Source of the DNA: Candidatus Peregrinibacteria bacterium
GTDB lineage: Bacteria; Patescibacteriota; Gracilibacteria; UM-FILTER-43-11
DNA length: 64,000 nucleotides
Assembly (NCBI GenBank): GCA_016699515.1
Contig: CP064978.1
Location: 1,054,001 to 1,118,000, forward strand
Direction: 5' to 3'
Part shown: positions 1-10,100 of the stretch, piece after piece
Position numbering within the stretch: the first letter of the stretch is position 1
How the letters are laid out: each line of letters opens with the position of its first letter
Notes under the pieces: generated by a model
What the model saw: only the letters and a program-made list of their open reading frames with translations
Database searches by the model: none
Told to the model about the DNA's origin: nothing
Position numbers and translations under genes: made by a program

Positions 1-2912
1 GAAAGATCACCACGGTCTTTTTCCACCTTTTTTAGGATGTCGTCTGGCTCGTCTGAGACAAAAGCAATTTCTTCTTCGGTTGGCTCATCGTCCCTCGCTT
101 CATCCTCGTCTTCCAGAGCCTCCTCTCGTTCCTTTTGTTGCTCCACTTCATCCGCCACGATTGGAATGCGCCATAGTCCTTTACCGTCTGCCTTTGCCTG
201 CTTTTCCAATTCCACGAATTCGCTGCGATATTTGAATTTAAAACGGGTGTAGGCATAGCCGTACCCCTCCTCAATTAAGTGAGCATTTACGAATAAATCA
301 TTCACGTACACGTACGCCAACAAACGATTGTATCGATCGGTTTTTGAGGGCTCAAAATCAAGTCGGACGGTTTTTTCCAGCAGCAAATGGTTTGTATAAT
401 AACTGGCCATTTTTCCAAATGCTTCTACCGGCTTTTTAGGGTGAACGGTTTCGGGGGTATCAACTCCAATCAAGCGAACGGTTATAGGCTGACCTTCCCA
501 ATCGATCACGAGCGTATCGCCGTCAATCACGCGCTTGACTACGGCCTGCATTCCATCCTGAAACAAACTGGCGCGCCAAACGTATTGTCCGCTGGGCGCA
601 TTAAACCATTTCAGCGAATCAATTTCGTTTCCGGCCGGGTCGATCAATTGAATGTGATCACTTTTATTCACTAAACTTAACCCAAAATCAGCCGGATTGA
701 GCGTGAGCGTTTGGCCGGATTCGATCGAAAGATCCGGAAGATAATACGTTTTTTGCTTGGCATTTCTTAGCGTCCATTGAGCCAACGCAACCCGATTTGA
801 ACTTTGATTTTTTAAAATGATTTTTTCTTTCCCCTCATCTTCCCCGTCGGGATTCGGCAATAATTTGGTCAACACAACATCGCCCTTTTGAAACGATTGA
901 GGTGGGGGCGGAAAACGATTCATTTGTCCTTCCGTTACCAAAGGGGTCCATTGATATGTGTTTGAAACGGAATCATAGGCATAAGTCCACCCTTCTTTTA
1001 CCTCACTGAACTGTACGATCTCTTGCGCCGATTGATCGGGGGCTAATAAACGCACCACGTCTTCGGAATTTTTTAAGCTTAAATTGAGTTGTGGCGCTCG
1101 AAAGACCCGGTGCTCACCCGGCGATAAAATGGTGCCTTTCACCAAATGAAACGGGGCACTTTTCCCTTCCTGATCGTCCAAATACCAACCACTTAAATCA
1201 ACCGGTCTTTCACTCAGGTTCGCTAATTCAATCCATTCGCCCACTTGATCATTCCCCACCGGATTGGGCATGATTTCGCTGATGAGATGAGAAGGGATTT
1301 CGCCCGTTTTTTCAAAAAAAGCCACTGGAGCTTCGTCTTCAACATGTTTTCTTCCGGGTGGACTGGTGGCCACAAAACGATATTCCGTTTGCGCCGAAGC
1401 CCCGTATTCGTCTTGCACTGTCAGCGTAATGGTTTTTTCTCCGGGTTCTGCGTAATTATAGGTGAGTGGATTTTCACGATCGTCAAAAACTTCGGGTTCA
1501 AATTCCCATCGATAGGTTAATGCGTCTCCATCCGGGTCAATCGTGTCTTGGGCGGTCAAATTGATTGCAAGATAATAACTCCCCCCTTGAACGGTGATAA
1601 TCGGAATGGGTTCATGATTGATCTCTTCATTCAAGGCATTGGGAGTGGGATGATTAAACAAAAGCCATTCGTCGATCTGATTTGGGTTTCTTCCCCACGA
1701 ACGGCCTTCTAAATCCGGAGCGAAGGAATAAACGTCGATCTCATTCCCGTCCAGATCGTATAAGTATAATCCGTCCCCCAAATTGCCGAGCGACAATTGC
1801 GTTTCGGAACGATAGAGCGTCAGGTAGCCTCCGGGCTCGATCACATAATTTTTAGCTTCGTCCACAAAAAGGTAGGATTGATCGTCCTCTTGGTTTTCAT
1901 CATCCAATTCCCAGCCAAACAGATCAATGGCTTGGCCACCGCGATTCCATAATTCCACAAATTCATTCAACGTATCCCCGCCTTTTGGATTGGGCGCGAT
2001 TTCGTTGATCACCACACGGGCAGGCACACTTGCCTCATCGGGCAGCGGTTCGTTTGGTGTTAGTTGGTCGCTGTTGGGTGCCCCGGGGGTGGCCCATGTG
2101 TTCAAGCAGTCCGACTTAATGTTCACGCGCGCAGTGGAACGAATCCATAAACCCTCCAGGTTTTTTTCGTATGATTCAAATGGTGCGGACGCCTGATGAG
2201 TCCATTGAGCCACATCCACCACCGTTTCATCGGGAGCCTTCAGTTCGATCTGTACGTCGGGACCGGTAATGATAATGGAGGAACGATTGACCTGCGGCAC
2301 CACCGATAAAGCCGATGCACTGCTATTGGTGTAATGCGAAAGCAAAAAATAACTTTTGGCCTGAACGGCACGGTTCGGTTCGGTGACAACGTCAATCCAT
2401 CGCCCTCCGCTGGTGACCCCACGAATTTGCCATCCGTCCAGCAAAATTTCATCGTCTGTTGGATTATAAAGTTCAATCCAAACATCCTTTTCGGGATTTT
2501 TCTCGGACCCGATCATCACCTCATTAATCTGGAGAGTTGTTGGCGTAGGCAAAGGATCCGGCGATTCTACAGCCGGTTCTTCTGGCAAGGGTAATGGCGG
2601 ATTCATTTCGGGCGGATCGATTGGGTCCGTTGGGTCAGCCGGATCGATTGGGTCTATCGGAGCTTCCCCCGCCGGATCCGCAGGAGGAAGAATGGGATCC
2701 GGAATAGGATCAGGGGCCGGCTCTAAAACTGGCTCGATGGGCAGCTCATCGGTCGGCTCAAGAATCGGGTCAGGGATTGGATCGGCAGGTAAAGAATTTT
2801 CTAAGCCATTTTCCGGGCTCGTTTCATTGCCTTCGATCGCCAGCTCCTGCCCATACACCGGCAAGAGAGTCATATGAATGAGGAGCAGAACTCCCGCACA
2901 AATTTTTTTCAT
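1..2912 (-). CDS. Secreted multi-lamin-tail/PKD protein with thermonuclease domain (3' end outside window)
   Basis: The reading frame is open from the ATG at 2912-2910 to the window edge, about 970 codons, with no break. Residues 1-22 form a signal peptide (MKKICAGVLLL...). A Pro/Asp-rich low-complexity linker follows to about residue 125. Four lamin-tail-like modules can be seen near 127-270, 299-430, 545-650 and 680-770, recognisable by INEVMIG, INEIAPNP and ISEIMPNP openings and GW or W motifs. A PKD-like domain (DPDGDALTYRWEF) lies at about 440-525. A staphylococcal-nuclease domain at about 790-912 retains RVIDGDTL, RLIGVDTPE and DRYNRLLAYV, which carry the metal-binding and catalytic Arg/Glu positions of that family. 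A strongly acidic tail runs off the window. It is probably an exported or surface-bound nuclease that degrades environmental DNA or RNA. LTD-TNase fusions occur in other bacteria; the substrate and anchoring are inference. Confidence 0.85.
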   Translation of the reverse strand, partial: MKKICAGVLLLIHMTLLPVYGQELAIEGNETSPENGLENSLPADPIPDPILEPTDELPIEPVLEPAPDPIPDPILPPADPAGEAPIDPIDPADPTDPIDPPEMNPPLPLPEEPAVESPDPLPTPTTLQINEVMIGSEKNPEKDVWIELYNPTDDEILLDGWQIRGVTSGGRWIDVVTEPNRAVQAKSYFLLSHYTNSSASALSVVPQVNRSSIIITGPDVQIELKAPDETVVDVAQWTHQASAPFESYEKNLEGLWIRSTARVNIKSDCLNTWATPGAPNSDQLTPNEPLPDEASVPARVVINEIAPNPKGGDTLNEFVELWNRGGQAIDLFGWELDDENQEDDQSYLFVDEAKNYVIEPGGYLTLYRSETQLSLGNLGDGLYLYDLDGNEIDVYSFAPDLEGRSWGRNPNQIDEWLLFNHPTPNALNEEINHEPIPIITVQGGSYYLAINLTAQDTIDPDGDALTYRWEFEPEVFDDRENPLTYNYAEPGEKTITLTVQDEYGASAQTEYRFVATSPPGRKHVEDEAPVAFFEKTGEIPSHLISEIMPNPVGNDQVGEWIELANLSERPVDLSGWYLDDQEGKSAPFHLVKGTILSPGEHRVFRAPQLNLSLKNSEDVVRLLAPDQSAQEIVQFSEVKEGWTYAYDSVSNTYQWTPLVTEGQMNRFPPPPQSFQKGDVVLTKLLPNPDGEDEGKEKIILKNQSSNRVALAQWTLRNAKQKTYYLPDLSIESGQTLTLNPADFGLSLVNKSDHIQLIDPAGNEIDSLKWFNAPSGQYVWRASLFQDGMQAVVKRVIDGDTLVIDWEGQPITVRLIGVDTPETVHPKKPVEAFGKMASYYTNHLLLEKTVRLDFEPSKTDRYNRLLAYVYVNDLFVNAHLIEEGYGYAYTRFKFKYRSEFVELEKQAKADGKGLWRIPIVADEVEQQKEREEALEDEDEARDDEPTEEEIAFVSDEPDDILKKVEKDRGDL

Positions 2913-3130
2913 AAAAAGCCTTTGTTAACTCGATTTACGTTCGGCCGGACTTTGAGAACAAAGAGGGGCCGATTAGTGCCGTTAGGGCGAGTTGTCGAAA
3001 GGCTAATTTGTGCTAAAACTACATTATTTTGGCCACATTGTCAATAGTTGCCCCCACTTTTCCGTCGATACACTTTCGGCACGTTTTGCTGTTTAGCGCG
3101 GTCCCGCAAACACATTAGGGGATGAGAATC
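2913..3130. other. Intergenic spacer between divergent genes
   Basis: No ORF with a plausible start is seen. It holds the minus-strand promoter at 3016-3044 and ends sharply where the 77-bp cassette repeat begins at 3131. Confidence 0.5.
3016..3044 (-). promoter_or_regulatory. Sigma70-type promoter for the lamin-tail nuclease gene
   Basis: On the minus strand TTGACA (3044-3039) is separated by 17 bp from TAGTTT (3021-3016), about 100 bp upstream of the ATG at 2912. Confidence 0.5.
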
Positions 3131-3207
3131 ATTAAAAAATCATTAAATCTTCTATTTAATCTATATTTTTTTGCTCAACGCCGCTATGATGGGTGGGTTT
3201 TATTTGG
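3131..3207 (+). repeat. 77-bp cassette left-end repeat, copy 1 (promoter and operator)
   Basis: It matches 16370-16446 at 75 of 77 positions; the two differences are C/T changes. Sequence similarity stops abruptly on the left, where the flanks differ. Inside is a perfect inverted repeat ATTAAAT-N5-ATTTAAT (3142-3160) and, downstream, a TATGAT -10-like hexamer (3185-3190) just before the methyltransferase gene. This looks like a shared promoter with an operator. The obvious candidate ligand is the TrmB-type regulator encoded in the same cassette; that link is inference. Confidence 0.8.
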
Positions 3208-3219
3208 GAAGGAGGAAGC

Positions 3220-4352
3220 ATGTCTATTTTTTCTACTGATAGAGTTAGTTTTGATGCTGTAAAACCACAATTGCCCGAGGAAAAGAAAGCCTTGTTAGAG
3301 CTGACTTTAGCCGACCTGAGACTGCGCCTAAGCCAAGCAACTACCCAAGCTGAAGAGCAACCTATAAAGGATTCGATTCAGCAAATAGAGACTAAGATCA
3401 GCGGGCTGGGCGGACATACTCGTCAACAGCTAGTAACTGTTTTAGAGAATTATGACTTGGAAAACTATTGGTATGGAGGAGTTTTTAGTCACTATGAAGC
3501 AGCATTATCTGCCAATCTTATAAGAGAATTCGCTCAAAACTCCCGCGCAAGCGTCTTAGATTTAGCCGTTGGAACAGGTCGCTCAATTGAGCATCTTTTT
3601 ATGAATCACCCGGACATTTTAGAAATACTTAAACCAAGCGACGTTTTTGCCACAGATTTATTGAGAAAATATGTAGATATCTCTATTGCTAAACTTGGCA
3701 AACTGGGAGTGAATCCTGCACATATTACTGTTGGAGACTATGTTAATCTGCCCGGAGAACTGCGAAAGGGCAAGTTTAATGTAGTGTGGGCAATGATGAA
3801 CTCGCTATTTTATTGCACAACGGAAGATGACCTAGTATCCACTTTGAGGGGAATATCAGAGGCACTGATCCCTGGAGGTGTTTTTCTTTTGACACCGTCA
3901 GTCTAGAGAGCACAGAGCTCGGGGGAGATGAGTTAAGCTTTTTATATGGTTTTTATAGAAACCTCGTTGCAATTTACGCAGAAAAATTTCGGATAGACCC
4001 TAGAACTCCTCGGTATCCCATAATGGATAATACAACAGGTGCTGGCAATTATGCACGTGAAGTCATCACCTCAGATTATTTGAACTATTTAATTCATAGA
4101 GAACAACTACCATTACAAATCGCCCCGGATGTTTTAGTACATGGCAACGCCAATTTTCAAGCTGTTAATGCGCGCGACTTAGGTCAAAAATGGATTAGGG
4201 AGAATAACATGCAAGGTTGGATTGAGAGTCAATTAAAATTGAGGCAAGTTTCAAGCTATAACTCCGATAATCTTCAGAGCATTCTTGATTCAGTTGCTAT
4301 TGGTATGGTTAGAGAATACCGGAAACAATATTATAAAATTATAAAAACTTAA
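3220..4352 (+). CDS. Class I SAM-dependent methyltransferase (cassette 1), one frameshift
   Basis: The ATG at 3220 is preceded by a strong GGAGGA ribosome-binding site. Residues 1-80 are helical and charged. The SAM-binding core follows: motif I LDLAVGTGRS, the acidic loop DVFATDLLRKYVD, and PGGVFLFDTVS at the end of the core. The frame breaks near 3892 in a T-run (CTTTTGACACC); adding one T joins the two parts exactly, giving FLFDTVSLES and a continuous product of about 377 residues. The C-terminal 150 residues resemble no domain I recognise. The stop codon overlaps that of the convergent regulator gene by 3 bp. The methyl acceptor is unknown; a small-molecule substrate is plausible. It may be a real pseudogene, but the single homopolymer indel matches the error pattern elsewhere in the window. 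Confidence 0.75.
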
Positions 4353-5106
4353 TCGCCTTCCGCCGCAGACCAGCAGATGTTAAATATACTTTTCATTGAA
4401 CTAGTAATCGCGGCGCTTTCGACAATAACTGCAAACATTTCCTCCGATTTATAGGATATGAACGCTGTCCTTTTGCCGTACATATTCACTTCAATATCAA
4501 ATGGTATATTTTCTTCACTAATAAATCGAGTTTCACGGTATGAGCAACTGTCTGCTTTTTGGAATAACTTATTTGAGTGATTTTTAGGGTAATAACTTTA
4601 GCAAGTGTTTTTTGCTTAATTCTTTCTGGAATATAGGTATTAAAAATATACTCTTTTACCTGAGGCGCCATTACTTCCACATTTTCAAAAGCATAAATTG
4701 GCTCCTTTAATATCAATGTGTCTTCGTAAGCCTGCTGTATCCCCTGCAAGCCATTCAAAAATCTTACTTTTGGCAAAGAAAAATCAGGATTTATTATTTG
4801 GTGCAAATTATTAATGATTCGATTCGCTTTATCACGTTTTTCCAAATAGGCATTTGCCCTTTCTTCTAACAGCTGACTAATTCGCTCCGGTGCCTCGGGC
4901 ACATACACATAGGTTTGGTCTTTTTTGTAGCGGCGGGCGATGCCACGTTTGACCATTTGTTCGCAGTGGTAGGTGGCGGTGGTGCGTGATAAAGAGACCT
5001 TGCGGGCTAGGGTGCTTACGTGGGCTTGTCCTAGGGGGAGGAGGGTAAGATAAATAGCGGCTTCTTTGGGGTGGAATCCTAGGTCGATTAAAGTTGAATG
5101 AACCAT
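4349..5106 (-). CDS. TrmB-family HTH transcriptional regulator (cassette 1), one frameshift
   Basis: The N-terminal winged helix-turn-helix (about 1-75, LGFHPKEAAIYLTLLPLG and SLSRTTATYHCEQM) is identical in its first 58 residues to the regulator at 17188-17961. A coiled linker (about 76-110) leads to a sensor domain with KVRFLNGLQGI and YIPERIKQK. The frame breaks near 4592 (ACCCTAAAAATC); one extra C restores KNHSNK...FISEENIPFDIEVNMYGKRTAF and ends at 4349. The restored sensor half is only distantly similar to its paralogue. TrmB-family proteins bind DNA through the HTH and small ligands, often sugars, through the C-terminal domain. It is convergent with the methyltransferase, with overlapping stops, so the two are likely one functional unit. 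Confidence 0.8.
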
Positions 5107-5217
5107 ATACTTAGTTAAAGGTGAAACAAGTAAATGGGATCAGCAACTTACGGTGAGGGGGGCAAATGGGAAAGAGTTTATTTTAGTTTTTTTTGGGGTT
5201 TTGTCAAATGGAAAATT
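4882..5217 (-). repeat. 336-bp cassette right-end repeat, copy 1
   Basis: It covers the HTH-coding half and the whole upstream region of the regulator. It is essentially identical to 17736-18072 apart from a few bases around 4894 and 4927-4931. Similarity stops just after TGGAAAATT at 5217. Identity in a non-coding promoter as well as in coding sequence points to recent duplication or gene conversion. Confidence 0.85.
5180..5207 (-). promoter_or_regulatory. Promoter of the cassette 1 regulator
   Basis: On the minus strand TTGACA (5207-5202), 16 bp, then TAAAAT (5185-5180), about 75 bp upstream of the regulator ATG. The same promoter is present in cassette 2. Confidence 0.6.
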
Positions 5218-5444
5218 TTAATACGAGCCCGCATGTCAATTCATCCCTGTGATTTTCACTTGAAAAATAGAGATAATGTTTCACATTCGAAAGTCTACTT
5301 TTCCCCTTTTTTAAGCCAAAAACTTGAGTGCTCATTTATGGAATTAAGATTGGGTTAATCTTTAAAACATTTTTGGCGATCAAAAACGGCATTTTATGGA
5401 AACTTGTGGTATAATGCAGGTGTCAAAAACCCATACGTATTGGA
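5218..5444. other. Spacer after cassette 1
   Basis: AT-rich sequence with no convincing gene. An extended -10-like TGGTATAAT occurs at 5408-5415, but no good -35 hexamer is placed for it. Confidence 0.4.
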
Positions 5445-5474
5445 TTGACAAAAAAAGCAAAAATGATGTAGAAT
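5445..5474 (+). promoter_or_regulatory. Promoter of the lipoprotein gene
   Basis: TTGACA (5445-5450), 18-bp spacer, TAGAAT (5469-5474), about 50 bp upstream of the ATG at 5523. Confidence 0.55.
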
Positions 5475-5522
5475 TAACAACTAAAAAGTATCATTTTTAT
5501 TTAGTGAATAACCAACACGATT

Positions 5523-6432
5523 ATGAGAAATCCGAATACGCCCTCAATCGCAAATAATCCAGATCAATCCGCACCCCGCCAGCCCGGTTTGGTTGGTCGA
5601 ATGCGGACTGCTATTGGACGTTTAGTCGGTCCTGCTGCACTCGTAACCGTTGTGGCTTGTGGTGGTGCCGAAAATAACGTGCCAGATGCCGGTCCTAGTG
5701 ATTCTGGGCCCAAGGTTACTATGGATGCCGGAACCAACCCAGATGCTGGAACCGAGCTACGCTCCCGAAGCACCAACCATAGCCGAGGAATTAGTTATGG
5801 CTGGCCCTGATCAATCGACCGTTTCGGTGAATGTGGGGGTTGGTGATAACACCACTGCTCTCGAAGTTGTGTGTCACGATGGAAGTAAGGTGACCGTGCC
5901 CGTTCAACCAAACACCACTATCGCTATCGACCTGGATGCGCCAACAGAGCCAGGTGCACGTTTGCCGTATACGGTAACTGCCGTAAATCGCCTATTGGGT
6001 GCAAACGGAGAAAGCCCCGAAGAAGTTTATGGTGGATCTGACCAAGTAGTTGTAGAAAAAGCTGAGCAAGTGGTGGAGGCGCCTGTTGTTAATGGAGAAT
6101 TTACGATTGATTGCAGTAACCATGAAGGGGTTTGTTATCCTGGTGGTCAAGAATATCCGATGACCATAAGCGGAGTTGAAGGTGCTACTCACTTTAGCGC
6201 AACTGTAGAAATAGTGGACTTCCCCAACACACCTCCAGGTGGATTTGTTGTTGCGGGTCAGCCGGCTGATTCCATTGAAGGCGGAGAAATAGTTGATGGT
6301 CGTGTTGGACTAGTCTTTAAAACAGGTCCTGATGATGGTGTTACCGCAAAAATTACTGTCACCCTTGGCAATGATGGGCCCAACACAACAGTAATAACTA
6401 AAGATATTAGACTTGGTGAACAAAACCGTTAG
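5523..6432 (+). CDS. Secreted lipoprotein of unknown function, one frameshift
   Basis: The N-terminus has a long polar segment, then a hydrophobic stretch ending in a lipobox (VTVVAC followed by GG at about residue 45), indicating lipid anchoring. An Asp/Ala/Gly/Pro-rich spacer with PDAG repeats follows, typical of tethered surface lipoproteins. The frame breaks near 5755-5765 (GGAACCGAGCTACG) and continues in the next frame to 6432 as a beta-rich domain of about 210 residues with regularly spaced Gly/Val/Thr and Cys pairs (VVCHDG, IDCSNHEGVCYPGG). The fold may be Ig-like. No family is recognised, and no linked function is evident from neighbours. Confidence 0.6.
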
Positions 6433-6473
6433 TAGCAAATAGTTTCTGTGTATCTTATTGAATATTTTGTATC

Positions 6474-7043
6474 ATGAAGAATCAAACGTTGTTTGAAAGG
6501 TCTCACCGTAACTCGCAAAAGCGAATTTATTCCGATCAAGGCGTTTATTTTGTTACCACAGTAACACATGAACGCTTTCCGTTTTTTGCGGAACCGATTT
6601 TTTGTGAATTGTTTGTCGAAAATCTTCGATTATGCAAAGCGCTAAAGAGGTATGAATTGTATGGGTGGGTATTGATGCACGATCATGTCCATTTACTCAT
6701 TCAACCCAATGTGGATTGGAATATTTCGCAAATTATGCATTCATTAAAGCGAAATGTCTCTCGTAACATCAACATTGTTTTAGGAGAAGGCGAGGATAAT
6801 TATCCTCGCCTTCTGCATCGCAAGATGATTGATAAATACAAGTGCAAATTTATGCAAAAAAGCGCCCATGAACAAAATAAAATCCCCCTGTTCCGATGGC
6901 AAAAAAGTTTTCACGATCATTTAATACGTGATGAACAAGATTTACAACATCATTACGAATACATCATTAATAATCCGATTAAAGCAGAATACCCGGAGCA
7001 TTGGATGTACGTAAGTTCTAATGAGCGGTGGAAGGAATTCTAA
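6474..7043 (+). CDS. REP-associated tyrosine transposase (RAYT), TnpA_REP / Y1 family
   Basis: The product is 189 residues. It carries the HUH signature in LMHDHVHLLIQP (about 68-79) and the C-terminal FHDHLIRDE...YIINNPIKA block with a candidate catalytic tyrosine, both diagnostic of the single-domain RAYT family related to IS200/IS605 TnpA. RAYTs cut and join single strands at REP palindromes. The gene is flanked by, and contains, copies of one palindrome (6785-6814 and 7041-7078), and a third copy lies behind secD. The frame is intact and the gene could be active. Confidence 0.9.
   Translation: MKNQTLFERSHRNSQKRIYSDQGVYFVTTVTHERFPFFAEPIFCELFVENLRLCKALKRYELYGWVLMHDHVHLLIQPNVDWNISQIMHSLKRNVSRNINIVLGEGEDNYPRLLHRKMIDKYKCKFMQKSAHEQNKIPLFRWQKSFHDHLIRDEQDLQHHYEYIINNPIKAEYPEHWMYVSSNERWKEF
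6785..6814. repeat. REP-like perfect palindrome inside the RAYT coding sequence
   Basis: The half-site GAAGGCGAGGATAA is followed directly by its exact reverse complement (core 6786-6813), extended one more pair to 30 bp. It lies in frame within the transposase gene and encodes GEGEDNYPRLL. Confidence 0.9.
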
Positions 7044-7078
7044 AAGAAGGCGAGGATAATTATCCTCGCCTTCTTTTA
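7041..7078. terminator. 38-bp perfect palindrome behind RAYT; REP and probable bidirectional terminator
   Basis: It has the same 28-bp core as 6786-6813 (here 7046-7073), extended by A4 and T4 arms to 38 bp of perfect symmetry that includes the transposase stop codon. It sits between convergent genes, with T-runs on both strands, so it could terminate both. Confidence 0.8.
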
Positions 7079-7125
7079 TTATCGTGAGCCTTCTATCGTG
7101 AGCAGAAGGGGTAATAAGAGTTTTT

Positions 7126-10100
7126 TTATTCACATAGACAGACTCTGGTTCGCCCCGCAGCCGGAACTGCAGCGCAATTCAAAGGATCGGAAGACCGAGC
7201 ATTACATTGTATTCCATTTAGAAATGGGGCAAACAGATTATTAGGTGTCCCAGGTGTTAGTGTGGTGGTTAAGCTGACATTAATTGCCGGAACTTGTCGG
7301 CTGGCTAAGGTGGTACACGCATTAAAGCTGGAATCATTCCAGTTCGTCGAGTTATTACATGTTCCGATTCCATTGCACGCGTTATTACAATTTTGCGAGG
7401 GCTGCCCCAACACCCAACATCCATTTGCTGCTGCATCATAAAAATTCGCTGTATTCACAGGTGGCCATGGTGTCGAGAGGTTTCCGCCGTAACAGGCGAT
7501 TTCTAGGGGGGCAACTGCGATTACATCCAGTTGGGCGGTTTGTGCCGAGGCTAAGCGGTATATATTGGATGTGAGGCTACTTAGGCTTAAACGAATCGTA
7601 TCGCTTCCTGGGTTGGTCAGTTGATAAAGAGTAGGCACGAGCGGTGCATTAAAGGTTCCTGCGCCGGCCCATTGCACGGAACACGTATTGTTGGCTGTAC
7701 ACTGAGCCAAATCGATCGGAATGGGCTGCGAAGGATTATTCGCTGGAATAAGCCCAATGCGATAAGCAGCCAGGTTTAAGCCCGTTGTTGCGTTGAATGG
7801 AATGGGTCCGGCGGCGTTTAGGGGCGTGTTTCCGCCGCTGCCAGGCATAAAGGTAATGCCGGTGATTTGAATAGGGGCGCTCAGCACATCGATGTTTTTG
7901 TTGCGCCTTGCGACCACGGGTAATGTGGGAAAGGAGGCTGCTCCAACATTCGAGCTGTTATCTAATACCAACAGTTGAATTCCTACGGTGTATGGCAAGG
8001 AACCGGGAACGTTTACGCTCAGTTGCGAACTGGCACCATATTTTTGTGATAGCGTTGCGTTCGGGTCGGTTACCACCCATTCATACACATAATTTGGATT
8101 AACGGATGGAACATTTAATAGTAATTGCTCAACGGGTTGTTGGGCGCTGAAGGCACCGCCATTGGTGCCCACATTTGAAATGATGGGAGGATTACTAGGA
8201 GTGTGCGTCACAGTGAACTGGTTGGTTCCGGGTGCCACCATGCTGAATGGAATGGGGCCCATCAATTCTAAAACCGCACCACCTCCATCCAGCACTTCCA
8301 CCTGCCATTGATGCCCGGTAGTCCCCGGCTGATAGGGGATGTTTTGAGTCCACGTGCGAGCAGTGCGGGGTTGGGCCGGCAATGGAAAATTGGTGAATTG
8401 GGTTGGTATACCGTTGGGGTCGGTGTAGGTTAGGCGCAATGAATAATTGGAACTGAGATTTCGGGTGCCCCAGGTTAGCTGCACTTGGTTGGGAGTGATG
8501 CTATCGGATACACCCGCATTGGCTATGGGGCCAACTGCGTTTAAATAGGTTCCCTGGTTGCTCACGCTGAAGGTGACTACAAAATTTTTGCTGATGGTGT
8601 AGCCGTCCGGAAAAGTAACCGTTAGGGTAAGATCGCATTGGTCGCCATCCACCGCATTCACCACCGGAAAACTGATTAATCCGCTCGAAACGGGAGTGAT
8701 TGGGCCTAATCCAGAAATATTACAGATCGGATTAACGGTTCCATTAAAAGCCAGTTGCGCATTCAAATAAACGGGAGGGCGGCTGATGTTTTTAGTGTGC
8801 ACGCTGAACTGGCCCGAAAAATTTCCTGTAGTACCCGCAATGGGATACGGATCGGTGTATAGAATATCCAGCACGGGAATTTCTCTACGCAAAGGTTCGT
8901 AGAGTTCAAATTGATTGAGCTGGGTTGCATTGCTCAACACGGTGGGAACCAAAAATGGCAATGACGCACTGATCAACACTCCGTTGACGTCGCGTTCTTC
9001 AAATCGCAACGTGGGTCTTTGATAGGCGCCCGTGTAGGGTAGCAAATGAGGAGTTCCTGCTGCCGCATTTTGAATGGAAACCGAGTCGGGAGGCAGCGGT
9101 GCGTTTGCTCCGGGAGTTCCGTCGTACAGTGATAAATGAGTGGCACGATAGCGTCGAGGATGCGCGATCAATGCATTGTTTTTGGCAAAGTACGGATCTT
9201 GAGCGGGAGTTAATCCCGGCAATTGCCCCCCCACACGATCGAGGGGATAGTTAACGTTGCGCACCAGGATATTTCCCTGATTGATTCGAAGGACATGCGG
9301 TGTTGATAGATTAGAGAATGGAACGGTGACGAATCGCTGATAGAACGAGGTGGGTGACGGATTGGGGGCTGGTAAATAATTGGCCGGACTAGCCGCTGCT
9401 ATTGCTCCGGGCTGACTAGCCGCGGTAATTTGTGTGGGGCTAACGGTGGCATCGCTTTGCCCGTTCACTAGCCATACTTCTCCACTGCCAACCAACAAAT
9501 TACTTTGAGCGTCGATGGAAAACTCGGTGCCGCGCACCCCGCAATGCTGTTGGTGGTTTCAACGCGGAATTCAGAATTTTGACTTAGCCGCACCACCTTG
9601 CTCCAAATTTTACCCAAATTCAATTTTAATAAAACATTGGTTACGGTTCCGTTTTCGTCATTTTGATTCACTGCAAGGCGCGATAAATTCATATCGGAAT
9701 TGGGCTCCATTTGCACAATGCTGCCGTCGGACAGATACAAATCGACTAGCCCGTCGGCCCCGGTAATGATTTGGTCGCCTTCGAACACCTGAGCTCCTTC
9801 GGTGTAAGGCGTTCCCCCCCCATTGGTCACCGTTCCCGTTACGTCGTGCAGTGTTCCCGAAAGAACGAGATGATTAGGGGAATAAGGTAAATAAATGCCT
9901 CCATCTACCACCATATTGGCGCTGTCGTATGCTCGAATTAAGCTGGGTAATAGTAAATCGGAGGATAAGTTTTCGGTGGTGTAGGCGGTTGCTCCTCCGT
10001 CCATTCCCACCCCCGCAATTTGAAACGAGTGGCTATCGGTTGACACGCCGTAAACATAGCGGCTGCCCGTGCGTGGGTCTAAAGGAATGACGGATAAACA

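Noticed and set aside
3220..5106. Cassette as a toxin-antitoxin pair
   Set aside because: Both genes are too large, convergent rather than co-directional, and have enzyme and regulator motifs; TA pairs are normally short and in tandem.
5134..5358. Open frame of 74 codons on the plus strand
   Set aside because: It runs through the regulator promoter and repeat end, has no ribosome-binding site and no recognisable sequence features.
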